From positions 12,262,961 to 12,320,460 of the forward strand of contig NC_135561.1 in the NCBI RefSeq assembly GCF_964340395.1: DNA of 57,500 nt. Reading direction: 5' to 3'. The translations under genes were made by a program, and so were the position numbers. The DNA is from Glandiceps talaboti (Eukaryota; Hemichordata; Enteropneusta; Spengelidae). Shown piece by piece: positions 39,733 to 51,299 of the stretch; position 1 is the first letter of the stretch, and each line of letters starts with the position of its first letter. The notes under the pieces were generated by a model. The model was not told the origin of the DNA, searched no databases, and was given only the letters and a program-made list of their open reading frames with translations.

Positions 39733-42700
39733 ATGCGTGAACGCTTCAACATCAAAGTGCTCTCCCTTAATGTCAGAGGTTTAAATGCAAAACAAAAGCG
39801 AAGGTCTGTCTTTCGTTGGGTCAGGAAAAAAAATGCTGACATAGTCTTTCTGCAAGAGACATATAGCACGTCTCGGGATGAAAATACCTGGCGTAATGAG
39901 TGGGGTAATGAAGTTCTTTTTTCTCATGGAAATAATCACAGCAGGGGGGTGATGGTTCTCTTCCGTCCACAATTTGAGTATATTATTAAGAACAATGTCA
40001 TAGATTCTGAAGGTAGATTTATTATTTCCCACTTAGAGTGTGGAGATTCAGTCTTCTATTTCATTAATGTTTATGCCCCCAATGTGGAAAGTAATCAACT
40101 GCAGTTTATTAGTAATATTATTAATCGCATGAATAGTCTCAACTTGGGGTCGGAAGACAATATCATCATAGGTGGTGATTTTAACGTAATTTTAAATCAC
40201 AAATTGGATAAGTTTAGAGGTTCATCTGACCTTGGAACACAAAGGGGAAAAAGTGCCAGTAAAATTGCAGAACTTATGAATACTTTTGATTTACAAGACA
40301 TATGGAGGTTAAAACATCCTACCTTAAAGCGTTTTACATGGAGGGGAGGTAATCCCATTATTCAATCTCGGTTGGATTACTGGCTTATTTCTAATAGTCT
40401 TCATGACTATGTTGAAAATACTGACGTTCTACCTTCAATCAAGTCAGATCATTCTGCCATCTTTCTTCACATTAATAGTTTTAAGTGTGGTGAAAGGGGA
40501 CGGGGGTACTGGAAGTTGAACTCAACAATCATTAATGAAGAAGAATACATTAATCAGATTAACACAGAGAAGGACACTTGGATTGATGAATTTCAAGAAA
40601 TTATGGATTGCAGGGTTAGATGGGAACTTATCAAGTACAGAATAAGGCGCTTTAGTCAGAAATATAGTAAAGAAAAAGCAAAGGGTAGAAAAGATAAAGA
40701 GGCCGAATTGGAGAAGGGCTACAGTAAGCTTGAATATAGTCTGGCTGAGACGAAAGACATGATTGAAATAGAAAGGATTCAATTAGAAATGAGAAGAATG
40801 GAGCAAGAGCTGAAAGAAATTGATGATTACAAAACTAAAGGCTTAATGTTGAGAGCAAAAGTTAGATGGCATGAAAAAGGTGAAAAGAGCAATGCATATT
40901 TTTTGCGTTTAGAAAAGCGTAATTCTTCAAAGAAACATATTAGGAAGTTAAGGATGAAAGATGGCAGTGTGACTACTGACCCGCATGAAATCTTAAAGAT
41001 GCAGGCAGATTTCTACACTGACCTGTATTCTTCAAAATGTCAGTGCTCTGCAAACAGTTTCAATTACTTTTCTAAAGATTTGCATATTCCCAAGTTGACC
41101 CCAGACCAGCGTAACAGCTGCGACGGCAAACTCACTGTGGCCGAATGTTTCAAAGCCTTAAGTGCTATGCCAGCTAATAAAACGCCGGGTAATGACGGTA
41201 TAACGGTGGAATTTTACAGTAAATTTTGGTCCTGGATAGGCCCCTATCTTGTTAATTCTCTTAATGACGCGTATGATAAGGGTGAATTAAGTAACTCTCA
41301 GAAACAAGCAGTAATAACTTTAATTGATAAAGGAAAGGATAGGTTGGAGCTCGGTAACTGGCGACCAATCTCCCTTTTAAATGTAGATTATAAGATAGGT
41401 TCCAAGGCTCTTGCAAACAGAATCATGGAAGTATTACCGAGTATTATCAGTGAGAATCAAACGGGTTATGTCAAGGGCCGGTATATTGGTGAAACAATTC
41501 GCACAGTTCTTGACATTTTACAGTACACAAAAGATTACGATATTCCAGGTGTTTTATTATGTGTTGATTTTAAGAAAGCTTTTGATTCTATTGAGTGGCC
41601 CTTTCTTGAACTCGCTCTAAAGGAATTTAATTTTGGGGATTCCTTCATCAGATGGACCTCCACATTCCATAAAGGTATTTCAAGTTGTATTGTTAACAAT
41701 GGCGTGACCTCAGGATATTTTCCAGTCGCTAGAGGTTCACGTCAGGGTGACCCCCTATCTCCGTATTTATTTGTTATTGCAATTGAATTAATGGCTATTG
41801 CTGTAAGACAAAGTGAAAACATTAAAGGTATCTCCATTGATAAGAGAGAAACCAAGTTAGCCCAGTATGCTGACGACACCTCAGCCTTACTTTCTGACAT
41901 TAGTTCTGCAAAGGAATTCCTTTTTCTGCTTGACCATTTCGGTAATATGTCAGGCCTTGTTATTAATAAACAAAAGACAGAGGCAATGTGGATTGGGTCT
42001 AACAGACACATTGATTTGAAACCCCTAGATCTTTCATGGCCTGATAGACCGCTAAAACTTTTGGGAATTTATATTTCATATGATGACATGAATTCGAACA
42101 AACTTAATTTTCAGGATAAAATCGATGAGGCCCGGGGTTGTTTCAATATCTGGAGAACTAGGGGTTTAACCCTCCTCGGCCGAATTCAACTCTGTAAAAC
42201 ATTTATAATTTCTAAATTTTCTTATGTGGTATCTCTTTTACCAATTTCTCGTGAGTACTTGAAGCAAATTGAAAGATTAATTTTCAGATTCATATGGGCA
42301 GGGAAGCGGGAAAAGGTTAACAGGGTAACAATGGTTTCTGACTTTAAAAATGGAGGTCTGAAAGTACCGGACTTCGAGTCCATTGTGATGACTTCCCGGG
42401 TTATGTGGATCAAAAGATACCTTAATCCCTCCCAGTCAATTTGGAAGTTCTTTGCAGATTCATTTGCCAGAAGGTATGGAGGTTTTCATTTGCTCTTGTA
42501 TTGCAATTTTGACGTAAACAAGTTATTACTTCCGAATTTCTATAAAGATTTGTTAAGATCTTGGTTATTGGTACGAAATGATTTGGAGCAGTCCCTGCAT
42601 ACTGATTTCCTTTGGAATAACAAATATTTTCAAATTGGTGGTAAGGAAGTGTTCAATAGAAATATGATGCAAGCAGGCATCTGGTACCCAGGTGATCTTT

Positions 42701-43467
42701 TCGAAGCTACAAATAGAACTATTCCTTTCGAGGTGTGGGTAAATCGAGGTGTTTCTTGCAGGTACTTTTGTGTTTGGGCGGCGCTTGTAAATTTGATAAA
42801 AGCGGGCAAAATGCAAGCTGTTAGTGGAAAAAACATTTCTCATTCCCAACTCTTGAGCTCCTCTTCAAAAAATATCTATCAGTTTGTACTTAGCTCTAAA
42901 CACATTACCTTCAAGAAACCTCGGCTCTCTCAATTGACCATAAATACCAGAGAGAATACTGACTCAGAGTGGATGGATATTTATCTTCGACCACACATTG
43001 TATCAATGGATACCAAATCCAAGATCTTTCAACACAAAGTTTTGCAGAATTATCTTGCTGTTAATTATTGGCTCAAGAAATGGGGTATTACAAGTAGTGA
43101 AACCTGTTCTTTTTGCTCAAATTACAGTGAAACTATCCTTCACCTATTTTGTGAATGTGAGATAGTATTAGCCGGTTTTTGGGTACACTTTAAGACATGG
43201 TGGAACACGTTAACAAATGTACAAATTAATATCGACTCTGATGTAATTCTGTATGGGTCTACGAACTATCCAGTTATTCTTAATTACATTTTGATTCAAT
43301 CCAAGCAGTTTGTTTTCCAGGCCAGAAGATCTGCAGTATTACCTTCATTCCATATTTTTATCGAACATCTCAAACAGTTGTATAAGATTGAAAAACAAGT
43401 TGCTATTAGAAATAACAGGCAAGATAATTTTCATCAGAAATGGTCATTGTTAGATAATCTCAACTAA
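39733..43467 (+). CDS. L1-like ORF2: endonuclease-reverse transcriptase
   Basis: An unbroken frame of 1244 residues from a true ATG. Residues 1-250 are an APE-type endonuclease: LNVRGLN (12-18), QETY (41-44, metal-binding Glu), INVYAPN (111-117), GGDFNVIL (147-154), SRLDYWLIS (212-220) and SDHS (238-241). The reverse transcriptase spans about 470-760: NWRPISLLN, ENQTGYVKGRYIG, DFKKAFDSIEW (from 612), ARGSRQGDPLSPYLF (from 666) and the catalytic YADD at 712-715. The region near 850-890 (FRFIWAGKRE.., GGLKVPDF) is typical of L1/Tx1 ORF2. A C-terminal CSFC..H..C cysteine motif sits near 1130-1150. All catalytic motifs are present, so it could be enzymatically active. It would nick target DNA and copy its RNA at the nick. 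Confidence 0.95.
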   Translation: MRERFNIKVLSLNVRGLNAKQKRRSVFRWVRKKNADIVFLQETYSTSRDENTWRNEWGNEVLFSHGNNHSRGVMVLFRPQFEYIIKNNVIDSEGRFIISHLECGDSVFYFINVYAPNVESNQLQFISNIINRMNSLNLGSEDNIIIGGDFNVILNHKLDKFRGSSDLGTQRGKSASKIAELMNTFDLQDIWRLKHPTLKRFTWRGGNPIIQSRLDYWLISNSLHDYVENTDVLPSIKSDHSAIFLHINSFKCGERGRGYWKLNSTIINEEEYINQINTEKDTWIDEFQEIMDCRVRWELIKYRIRRFSQKYSKEKAKGRKDKEAELEKGYSKLEYSLAETKDMIEIERIQLEMRRMEQELKEIDDYKTKGLMLRAKVRWHEKGEKSNAYFLRLEKRNSSKKHIRKLRMKDGSVTTDPHEILKMQADFYTDLYSSKCQCSANSFNYFSKDLHIPKLTPDQRNSCDGKLTVAECFKALSAMPANKTPGNDGITVEFYSKFWSWIGPYLVNSLNDAYDKGELSNSQKQAVITLIDKGKDRLELGNWRPISLLNVDYKIGSKALANRIMEVLPSIISENQTGYVKGRYIGETIRTVLDILQYTKDYDIPGVLLCVDFKKAFDSIEWPFLELALKEFNFGDSFIRWTSTFHKGISSCIVNNGVTSGYFPVARGSRQGDPLSPYLFVIAIELMAIAVRQSENIKGISIDKRETKLAQYADDTSALLSDISSAKEFLFLLDHFGNMSGLVINKQKTEAMWIGSNRHIDLKPLDLSWPDRPLKLLGIYISYDDMNSNKLNFQDKIDEARGCFNIWRTRGLTLLGRIQLCKTFIISKFSYVVSLLPISREYLKQIERLIFRFIWAGKREKVNRVTMVSDFKNGGLKVPDFESIVMTSRVMWIKRYLNPSQSIWKFFADSFARRYGGFHLLLYCNFDVNKLLLPNFYKDLLRSWLLVRNDLEQSLHTDFLWNNKYFQIGGKEVFNRNMMQAGIWYPGDLFEATNRTIPFEVWVNRGVSCRYFCVWAALVNLIKAGKMQAVSGKNISHSQLLSSSSKNIYQFVLSSKHITFKKPRLSQLTINTRENTDSEWMDIYLRPHIVSMDTKSKIFQHKVLQNYLAVNYWLKKWGITSSETCSFCSNYSETILHLFCECEIVLAGFWVHFKTWWNTLTNVQINIDSDVILYGSTNYPVILNYILIQSKQFVFQARRSAVLPSFHIFIEHLKQLYKIEKQVAIRNNRQDNFHQKWSLLDNLN

Positions 43468-43628
43468 GGTATTTCTTTCAAGTTTGCTTTAACAGATTCT
43501 TTAGTTACCATGACTTGGTCTAAATTATTTTTTTTTTGTAGCTAGGGACAGCATTGTTTGTTTGGTTGTGTGTTGTGTTTTCCTTTCTCGTATGTGCTGT
43601 AGTTCTTTTTCGTTTGTTTCTGTATTAA

Positions 43629-43642
43629 TAAAAAAAAAAAAA

Positions 43643-43676
<34 letters not shown>
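43629..43676 (+). repeat. A-rich tail of the L1-like element
   Basis: Almost pure A with two T interruptions, immediately preceding the resumed host repeat. Confidence 0.9.
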
Positions 43677-43739
43677 AACTCAGCTTCTCCTTTAAATGTA
43701 AGATTAAAATTAAAATCATGAATTGTTGAGAGATTTATA

Positions 43740-44480
43740 CAGATGTATGTTGACATGTACATGTATAATTTAACAAAATAATGCAATGTAATACATGGAG
43801 GTGCTGTTGAAATTTTTCAGGGATATAATAGTTACTGTATATTTCAAATGTGATTGACAAACAATGCAATGCAATAGATATAGAAATATAGACATTGTCA
43901 GGGATATAACCGTTACTGTACATTTCAAGTGTCAATGACAAAACAACACACTGCAATGGATGGAGAAATGTAGACAATATTCAGGGATATAATATTTACT
44001 GTAAATTTCAACTGTGACTGACAAAACAGCACACTGCAATAGATAGATAAATATACATTTCAAATGTGACTGACAAAACAACACACTGCAATAGATAGAG
44101 AAATATACATTTCAAATGTGACTGACAAAACAGCACACTGCAATAGATAGAGAAATATACATTTCAAATGGGATTGACAAAACAACACACTGCAATAGAT
44201 AGAGAAATATACATTTCAAATGTGACTGACAAAACAACACACTGCAATAGATAGAGAAATATACATTTCAAATGTGACTGACAAAACAACACACTGCAAT
44301 AGATAGAGAAATATACATTTCAAATGTGACTGACAAAACAACACACTGCAATAGATAGAGAAATATACATTTCAAATGTGACTGACAAAACAACACACTG
44401 CAATAGATAGAGAAATATACATTTCAAATGTGACTGACAAAACAAACCAATGCAATGCAATAGATGGAGAAATATAGACT
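43740..44480. repeat. 52-bp minisatellite
   Basis: The unit AAATATACATTTCAAATGTG + ACTGACAAAACAACACACTG + CAATAGATAGAG repeats every 52 bp, almost perfectly from about 44040 to 44440 (about eight units), with older diverged units on the left (43800-44040). Each unit carries CATTTCAAATG, a short palindrome. Confidence 0.93.
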
Positions 44481-44484
44481 TGTA

Positions 44485-47030
44485 ATGCTCTGACAGAACT
44501 TGAAATTTCCACTTTATATCAAGAAGGGACAGTGTTCATTTCCATGATGATTTATAATGTGAAATTATAGGTGGTGAATTGTTCAAATTCGTTTTATCTA
44601 TAAGAAAACTGCATGTAAATAATGAAACAATTACAGTAAAGATTATGCCAATACAATTTAACTTAAAAAATTGTCTACATGCACATTTTGTCATATTTAT
44701 CAAATGACATGTTGAATTCAGTTGATTGTTCACCATCAGCGAGCATGTGATTGAATGATTAATTTTTGTGATGAAATAAAACTTATTTTGTGTGTGATAT
44801 TGATCAATAGACTCACTGATTTTTGTGCTGATATAGAACTTCTTTCATCCTTCCCAGGCTACTTTTCTCTCTTTCAGCTAGCAGTATATCATTCTCTCTT
44901 TATTAACCAAATAAAGACACCTTGTCCATTCTAATATCTAAATTACAACACTCCTAATCTTATAATTACCAAGAGACCAGGTACATTAGCAGTTTGCATT
45001 ATCTCTTATGTTCTGGAAGATTATCACACTTATTTATGCTTACTAGTACTTCTTTGTTAGTGTATGTTTGAGTGTTTGTCCGGGATGATAATTACCCAGT
45101 AGATAAGAGACAAATTCCTGTGTTAACTGAACCCTGCGAGCATGCCAGTCCTTCAGTCTGACATCGACTGATTCTCCATTAGAACAACAATTTTGTCAAG
45201 TTGGCACTTTTTAGAACCAATCAATAGGAAATTACATAACAAGAAAAAATCCAGGTTAAAGAAGGATACTCTTATATTTTATGAACACTTACTTGTCATG
45301 AATTTATGAATACTTATGATTTTAAAGATAAAAGTTAATAACAAAGGGGATAAGTTACTTAGATATCAACGTCAGACTGTAGACTCGTGCTTGTGTATAA
45401 AGAATTTCTCATCACGTCAGCAATTTCATATTGAAGAGTAGTTCATTGCATTTGAATGTATCCAACGATATCATTTCTATCATAGCGTTGTACCAAAGAA
45501 ATAGATGCACAAAATTGACCATAAATTTTAATAGTAAAGTTACAGATAACAAAAACTATCAAAAGAATTTAATAAGACAATTCTTGTCCTGAATCGCCCT
45601 CAAGAACACCTTTGTCGAAAACTAACAGATACAAAATGTAAAAAAACTAGTAAATACATATTATGAATTATGAGTGCTTTTCACCTGGATGATTTGGGTT
45701 TTGGTATATACATGTATGCTTGGTATATAGCTTTCCACAATTAAACAGAGACAAATTCATTACTGGGTTAGCCTGCATGTTGAGGTGTGACTTATTAATA
45801 ACTTTGGTGATAAATCCAATATTGCTAGATAAAGGTATCCAAAGGTACATGAATGTAATACAATAGCTACATCTATAAATCATAATATTCAATAATAATT
45901 AGTAGTATTTGGATATAACCTTATTGCTACATTCCAAATGTCTTTGGTTTTTTTCTGACAGAAACAAGAACAATCTTTAAAGAAAGAAAAACGTGAAACA
46001 AACTTTCTCAGAAAGAGATTGAAAGTAATTGTAATGTCTATACATTGAATAATTTCCATTTCATAATCAAAGTCGGCTAATCATATAATACAGTGCTAAT
46101 AGACATGCGTGCTACAACTCCATCTGGTGATGTTTTTTCTGACTCAGTAAGCCATGTCTGTTTTGATATGGATAATTTGTTATCTACTCTATACTTGAAC
46201 TATGTCATAAACTACTATGCAATATGATATGATCAATAGCATATTGGGAGGACTGGCAGCGTTTACGAGTTATGGTTCCTTCTGTCCAATGATGATTTCC
46301 CATAACTTCGCACACTGGTTCTATGAACAAAGCAACAGAGGCTTAAAGGAAACCAGTCCGACTTATATGATATATCTGCTTTAGTATACTTGTAGTAATG
46401 ACTGTTATTTTTTTGGGTGACGAAATATCAACTTCTTCAACTTTGAAATCTTGTAAAGAAAACCTCCTGCACTTGACACGTGTTCAGCCACGTTAGACAT
46501 TTCCATGAAAACGCTGGTGATATAGCATTACATTTACCACAATACCTTTGTCTTAGCACTAAATTTCTATTTGTTCTGGTGGGCTGTAATGCCAATATAT
46601 ATGCCTGTGTCAGGAATGATTATTATACAGGGTGTTGTGATGATGACATTCACTGTGAAAAGCTCTTTATAAACATGTAAGTTTTTCAGAATGATATCTA
46701 TACTATCTAAATACTGCATGAGCTAATGTAGCTTAGGTAAATGTTATATTATACTTTGGTAAGTTAAGAAGCACAACATGTATTGCATTATGACAATTCT
46801 AACAGTGAAACAGTCTCTTTGGTAAATATGATGTCTTTTCCTACACTGTATCTTGGCTTTATATATCTCTGTTAGTGTAATCTAATCTAGCGAACAAGAT
46901 TGCGAGAGCCTGGTGTCCGGAATCTCCTCATAAAACGAACTTCTGTCTATGGCCCAAGCCTCTTAACAAGTCAGCATGCACTGATCATGACTAAATCATG
47001 AACTAGAATCTCTAGCAAAGTAGATAACTT
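44485..47030. other. Intergenic, nothing recognised
   Basis: AT-rich unique-looking sequence between the retrotransposon block and the GPCR cluster. Two AATAAA hexamers near 44775 and 44910 could serve plus-strand transcripts. No frame or repeat stands out. Confidence 0.5.
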
Positions 47031-47032
47031 TT

Positions 47033-48130
47033 ATGAGCACTACGATCATCATTCGAAGGGTACAGGTGTAAGTGATATGGTAAAAGTCAGAACCTGAATA
47101 CAAAATTGCTAATTACTCAGATAGGCAAGGTTAAGCATGCTAAATAATGTAATTTGTAATGATTCGATATCGAGAAAGTTGACCGTAACTGCTTCAGGGG
47201 TGACATGGTTGATTACATTCAAATATGAACAAATGCAAAGTGAATATTAGTGTATATCGATTATATTCATTTACGTGTCCCAGTTGTATATTCTGTCGGC
47301 GAGTAATTGGATATCTTGTTACATGCATGTAGTGAAACCTTTAAGCCATGTTTAGAATTACAACATGTCCGATCTAAATATTGAAAACTTTCCATTAAAG
47401 TTTAGTTTGATGTGTCCTTCCCAAATGAGTATGTTTGGATATTGTTACCACTTAATCTTTTAAACGATCAAAATATATTATTATAAAGTATTGACATGTA
47501 ATAAGAATCTCCCTCGGGAGATAAGTCTATTATACCACATACATAACTCCTGACAGCCGTTAATGGTTTTGCCAATAGTTGATGTAAGTCATGTAGGGTG
47601 ATTGAATAGAAATGTCTAAATAATTAATTATATCCAATATCGCTATAATGGATTTAGTTGGTACCTTGATAGGTCGTGATCACGCAAGGTGTTAATGTCG
47701 TTACGACCTTTTCATTTACCATCAATGAGGGAAATTTTTATCAAGTTCTACGAATTCGGTATCGGTAGGCACTCTCTCAATGGTGGTTGTCTGTGGTTGA
47801 ATAATCATGTCGGCACACAGATTTAAAATGGGATTCGGGTACATAAGGTTAATGTTACTTTTTAGTAGAAATACGATTAGAAACATATAGGTTCAATCAT
47901 AGCGATGCATCATCAACAGCTGTACAAAGCGTTTGGCTGCATCGAAATATCTTTAGTGGCAAAAGAATACATCTACGGTCGGTGTTGACTGCAGTTTCTG
48001 AAACTACTTGAAACACCTTTTTTTCTGATTGCCCATATAACAGCATATAAAGCTTTCTTGGCGATCTCGACATAGCAACGACTTTACATATTAAATCAAT
48101 ATAAGTAAAGATGTTTTGCTTTATACTAGC
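47033..48130. repeat. GPCR-unit 3' flank, copy 1
   Basis: Blocks shared with 52590-54180 and 54248-54815: GATCATCATT, CTGAATACAAA, AGGCAAGGTTAAGC.TGCT, GTTGTCTG.GGTTGAATAATC and GTCGGCACACAG. It forms the downstream flank of the first receptor. Confidence 0.65.
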
Positions 48131-49057
48131 TTAGATAATAGGATGCACAGTAGTCGTACATTTACAGAAAGATTTCTTAATTGCTTTTCTGTACCTTGAA
48201 CTACCAAGTTTGTAGACAAAGGGATTTATAGATGCATTCAACGCTAATAACATTAGAGAAATCTTATGTAACACGACAAGCCTGTTGTACGCCACTGTGT
48301 ACCATAACACTGCCATCAAAACATTCGGAGATAGACAGAAGAAGTTCATTATTGCTGTTCCTACAACAATTCTGTATACTTGTTTTGATTCCTCTAGAGC
48401 AATCTGGTCAAAAAACGACTGAAGTGTATTCGTCATTCTTCTCATTTCTCTGGCGACAAAAATGTAAAGTGACGTCACTAAACACAGTGAAATGAAGAAG
48501 ATTGCGGTAACTGTAATATCGGCTATAATGGCGACTGTCATAAAATGTGAGACTGTTGTAGTATTCACAAATAAGCAAACAAGTGAACCTAGAAGTGACA
48601 ACAAGATACTGAACGACCACGAAATACATAAACAGACTGTGAGTGATTTTTTAGTGATTAACGTTGACGCTTTAAATGGATGACAAATAGCTATATAGCG
48701 TTCTATGCTGATAAAGGTTATAGTTAAACATGACTGTACTAATGCAGTGTAAATGGACATTGAATCGAGAAAACAAGACAGTTCATAACTGATATGAGTT
48801 TTTAAGTACGTTACAAGTAGCAATACGTCTGAAGTAGCTAAATTGACAAAGAGCACATTAGTTTTAGTGCGCATTTCTTTAGCCCTCCAAATAACGAATA
48901 TGAAGGAAAGGTTGTTAACTAAACCAATGAAACACAACACTATGAAAACAAACTTAAGGTTCTGCATTTTCAATGTGTATGTTAGGATGTCTGATTCACT
49001 TGTTGAATTGGTATCATTACATTTTATATTATACATATCTCTGTCTGAGTACTCCAT
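48131..49057 (-). CDS. Rhodopsin-like (class A) G-protein-coupled receptor, copy A
   Basis: 308 residues from the ATG at 49057 in one exon; a longer open frame to 49123 begins with TTG, so the ATG in MEYSDRD, shared with copy B (MEYSAND), is preferred. The N-terminus has Asn-X-Ser/Thr glycosylation sites (CNDTNSTS). Seven hydrophobic segments are seen: GLVNNLSFIF in TM1, LATSD in TM2, the ERYIAICHPF form of the DRY motif after TM3, a W in TM4 (SWSF), FFCLSP at the TM6 position of CWxP, and NASINPFVYKLGSSRYRKA for NPxxY in TM7. It ends in a Cys-containing short tail (CKCTTT). It is a peptide- or orphan-type receptor; the ligand cannot be told. A 5' untranslated exon is likely, with an acceptor at about 49258. 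Confidence 0.93.
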   Translation of the reverse strand: MEYSDRDMYNIKCNDTNSTSESDILTYTLKMQNLKFVFIVLCFIGLVNNLSFIFVIWRAKEMRTKTNVLFVNLATSDVLLLVTYLKTHISYELSCFLDSMSIYTALVQSCLTITFISIERYIAICHPFKASTLITKKSLTVCLCISWSFSILLSLLGSLVCLFVNTTTVSHFMTVAIIADITVTAIFFISLCLVTSLYIFVAREMRRMTNTLQSFFDQIALEESKQVYRIVVGTAIMNFFCLSPNVLMAVLWYTVAYNRLVVLHKISLMLLALNASINPFVYKLGSSRYRKAIKKSFCKCTTTVHPII

Positions 49058-49486
49058 CAGTACGCTGTTAACAGTACATAATGCTGGTCGTCTCTCATTG
49101 GCAGTTGAAAGTATCACTGCCAATAGCGTTAATAGATAGATGGTCGAAAAGTCTTTAATTGATATAATGCAACTTCCACACCACCTCTGCTTTCTGGACG
49201 TCCACGTTTATGTCAATTTCAACGTAGTTCTTTTATTTCTGATGTTTGCACTTTATTCTGCTGTTGAAGAAAAAATAAAATACGTATCAAAAGGCATGTA
49301 GACACGCTTAATAGAATCAGTTGTTTGTAAGTAACCACTTCTTAGACTTTATAACTTCACAAAAATTCAGGAATATTTCTGATTTTGTCCCATTCTCGTA
49401 AGCAAAGGTATGATACATTTTGAACTATATATCATACACATATTGAATTTGAGATGTAGGAATGTTTTTAAAAAGTCATGCATTCG

Positions 49487-49492
<6 letters not shown>

Positions 49493-49521
<29 letters not shown>
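49493..49521. repeat. (AC)n microsatellite
   Basis: A short AC tract beside the broken end of receptor copy B. Confidence 0.93.
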
Positions 49522-49524
<3 letters not shown>

Positions 49525-49619
49525 ACAAGTGAGAACCTACCTATATATAGTACGATCTACTGCCATAATGTCAGGATTGAGACCTGTAAGATACTGCATG
49601 TATGTACATACCCATAACA

Positions 49620-49818
49620 GTACATTAGTTTTAGTGTGCATTTCTTTAGCCCTCCAAATAACGAATATGAAGGACACATTGTTAACTAAACCAATAACAC
49701 ATAACACTATGAAAACAAAGTCATATATTGATAACTCAGCTTGTCGGGTGTAGAATTCACCTGTTGAATTGGTATTATTAAATGCTATATTGTAGGCATC
49801 ATTTGCTGAGTACTCCAT
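49620..49818 (-). pseudogene. Truncated class A GPCR, copy B
   Basis: From ATG at 49818 the frame reads MEYSANDAYN, the NNTNST glycosylation cluster, then GLVNNVSFIFVIWRAKEMHT, parallel to copies A and C. Similarity stops at TKTNVL (49620), at the start of TM2; TM2-TM7 are absent and unrelated sequence follows. The 5' side is preserved: the acceptor at about 50017 and a donor at about 50993 match those of copy C. Loss of everything after TM1 means it cannot work as a receptor. Confidence 0.88.
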
Positions 49819-50992
49819 GGTAAGTTGTTCACTTTGATGCTGGTCCCTTAGGTGAAAGTACCACTGCTACCAATGTCCATGGCTGTAACTGGTGCTGAAA
49901 AATATGTCGCCCTGATACGAGACAACTTCTACAACCAGGTTTGCCTTCTGGATATTCACGTTGATGTCAAGTGAAATGTAACTCTTTCATTATCAGAATG
50001 GTTTTATTTTATTCTGTAAAATAATGAAGTATGTCTTTAGAAACGTATTAATAAGCATTTTATGAATTCCTTAAAACCTCTCTAGCTCTCATGAGTTAAA
50101 AACTTCACACATTCAGGAAACGTTCCGGCTTTCTCTCTTTGTCGACTATAATGTTCAATATGAGGATGTTCGGAAACTGTTTACCCCAATTGAATGTTGC
50201 ATTTATTACGCTACCAAAGCACAACCTCTTGATAACCAAACACAAACATTTATGCAAATACCCTTATAGTAAGTGTACTGTTTTGATTTCGGTTTTATGT
50301 TCCTCTCATACTTTAGCGACCTGTAAGATACTGCATATATCACATATACATAATACTTTCCCATGTATCATAAGAGGCAAAATCAACAGTTCAATGTAGG
50401 ATAAAAACTAAATTCTTTTACTTTGGGGGAAATGGGGTGGGGATGCGTCATTTTACTTGTCATCCTACAAATCAATTTTACTTTTAACGGATCTGTTTTA
50501 TGCCACTTAATACAAATATCTAAAGAACATGTCGTCAAATTGAGAAATGAAAGAAATTTTCACCATAGCAAATTCAAATGCATGGCACTAAAATACAGTA
50601 TAGAATCAATAAAAGAGCTACTTCTTCTCGCTACATATTGACTGTGTATTCATAGCATTACATTCTACCATACACAGATTTGAAATTGATTTGCTGTCTG
50701 AAACAATTTTCAATTAGGTCAATTTGGTTACAAGGGGGAGGGGTGGGGTCTGAGGCCTAAATGTAAGATTTTAGTGTTTTTTTTATCCTATATTGAATTA
50801 TTGATCTCACCCCTAAACAAGATGGAGATGTAGCACGACAATATTATCTCACTGCAAACGATATACAATTTTAAATTTGATTCATGGTAAAAACGTTTTT
50901 GATTAAAAGTGACTGCATACAGGTGAATGTGTTTTGTTCAAGAAATCTCGTAAATGTTGATGAATCATGAGCAGGTTTTTGATCACCTTTCA

Positions 50993-51290
50993 CTTACCAG
51001 ACTGGGTAAACCTCTCCAGTTTGAATGGGGCATCATTCTTCTGAGATTAACGAACCAATATGTCGACGAGTATTTATCAAATATGTATATATTGCAAAAA
51101 CTTTCCTCTCAAACGTACATGTAGGCATGGGTACGGCATACTGCATACACTCGATGATAAAGTATGTCTGATACTAACAGTAATTAACCACGTGACGTGA
51201 CATGACGTGATGTAATGTAAACTCACATGTAATATCATAACAGTCTCTGTACCCCGTTTATCAGGTAACACAGCGTAGAATAGGTATTGA
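50993..51290 (-). promoter_or_regulatory. Likely 5' exon and promoter of GPCR copy B
   Basis: A minus-strand donor GTAAGTGAAAGG at about 50997 and the block CATTCTTCTGAGATTAACGA (51030-51049) recur at 57361 and 57391 upstream of copy C. This suggests a conserved untranslated first exon and promoter region shared within the cluster. Confidence 0.5.
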
Positions 51291-51299
51291 GTAATCAGT

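Larger units (their letters stand above)
38775..43674 (+). mobile_element. L1-superfamily non-LTR retrotransposon, 5'-truncated
   Basis: About 4.9 kb: the 3' part of ORF1, a spacer of about 450 bp, an intact ORF2, a 3' tail of about 160 bp and an A-rich tract at 43629-43676. It is inserted in the host repeat copied at 35335-35690, whose match stops near 38770 and resumes at 43674. The A tail, ORF order and ORF2 domains place it in the L1/Tx1 group. The missing 5' end is the usual result of incomplete reverse transcription. An open ORF2 suggests recent insertion. Confidence 0.92.

Noticed and set aside
43525-43719. Minus-strand frame with poly-F
   Set aside because: Translation of the A-rich tail of the L1-like element in reverse.
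49058-49123. N-terminal extension of receptor A
   Set aside because: The extended frame begins at TTG, and the ATG at 49057 aligns with that of copy B.
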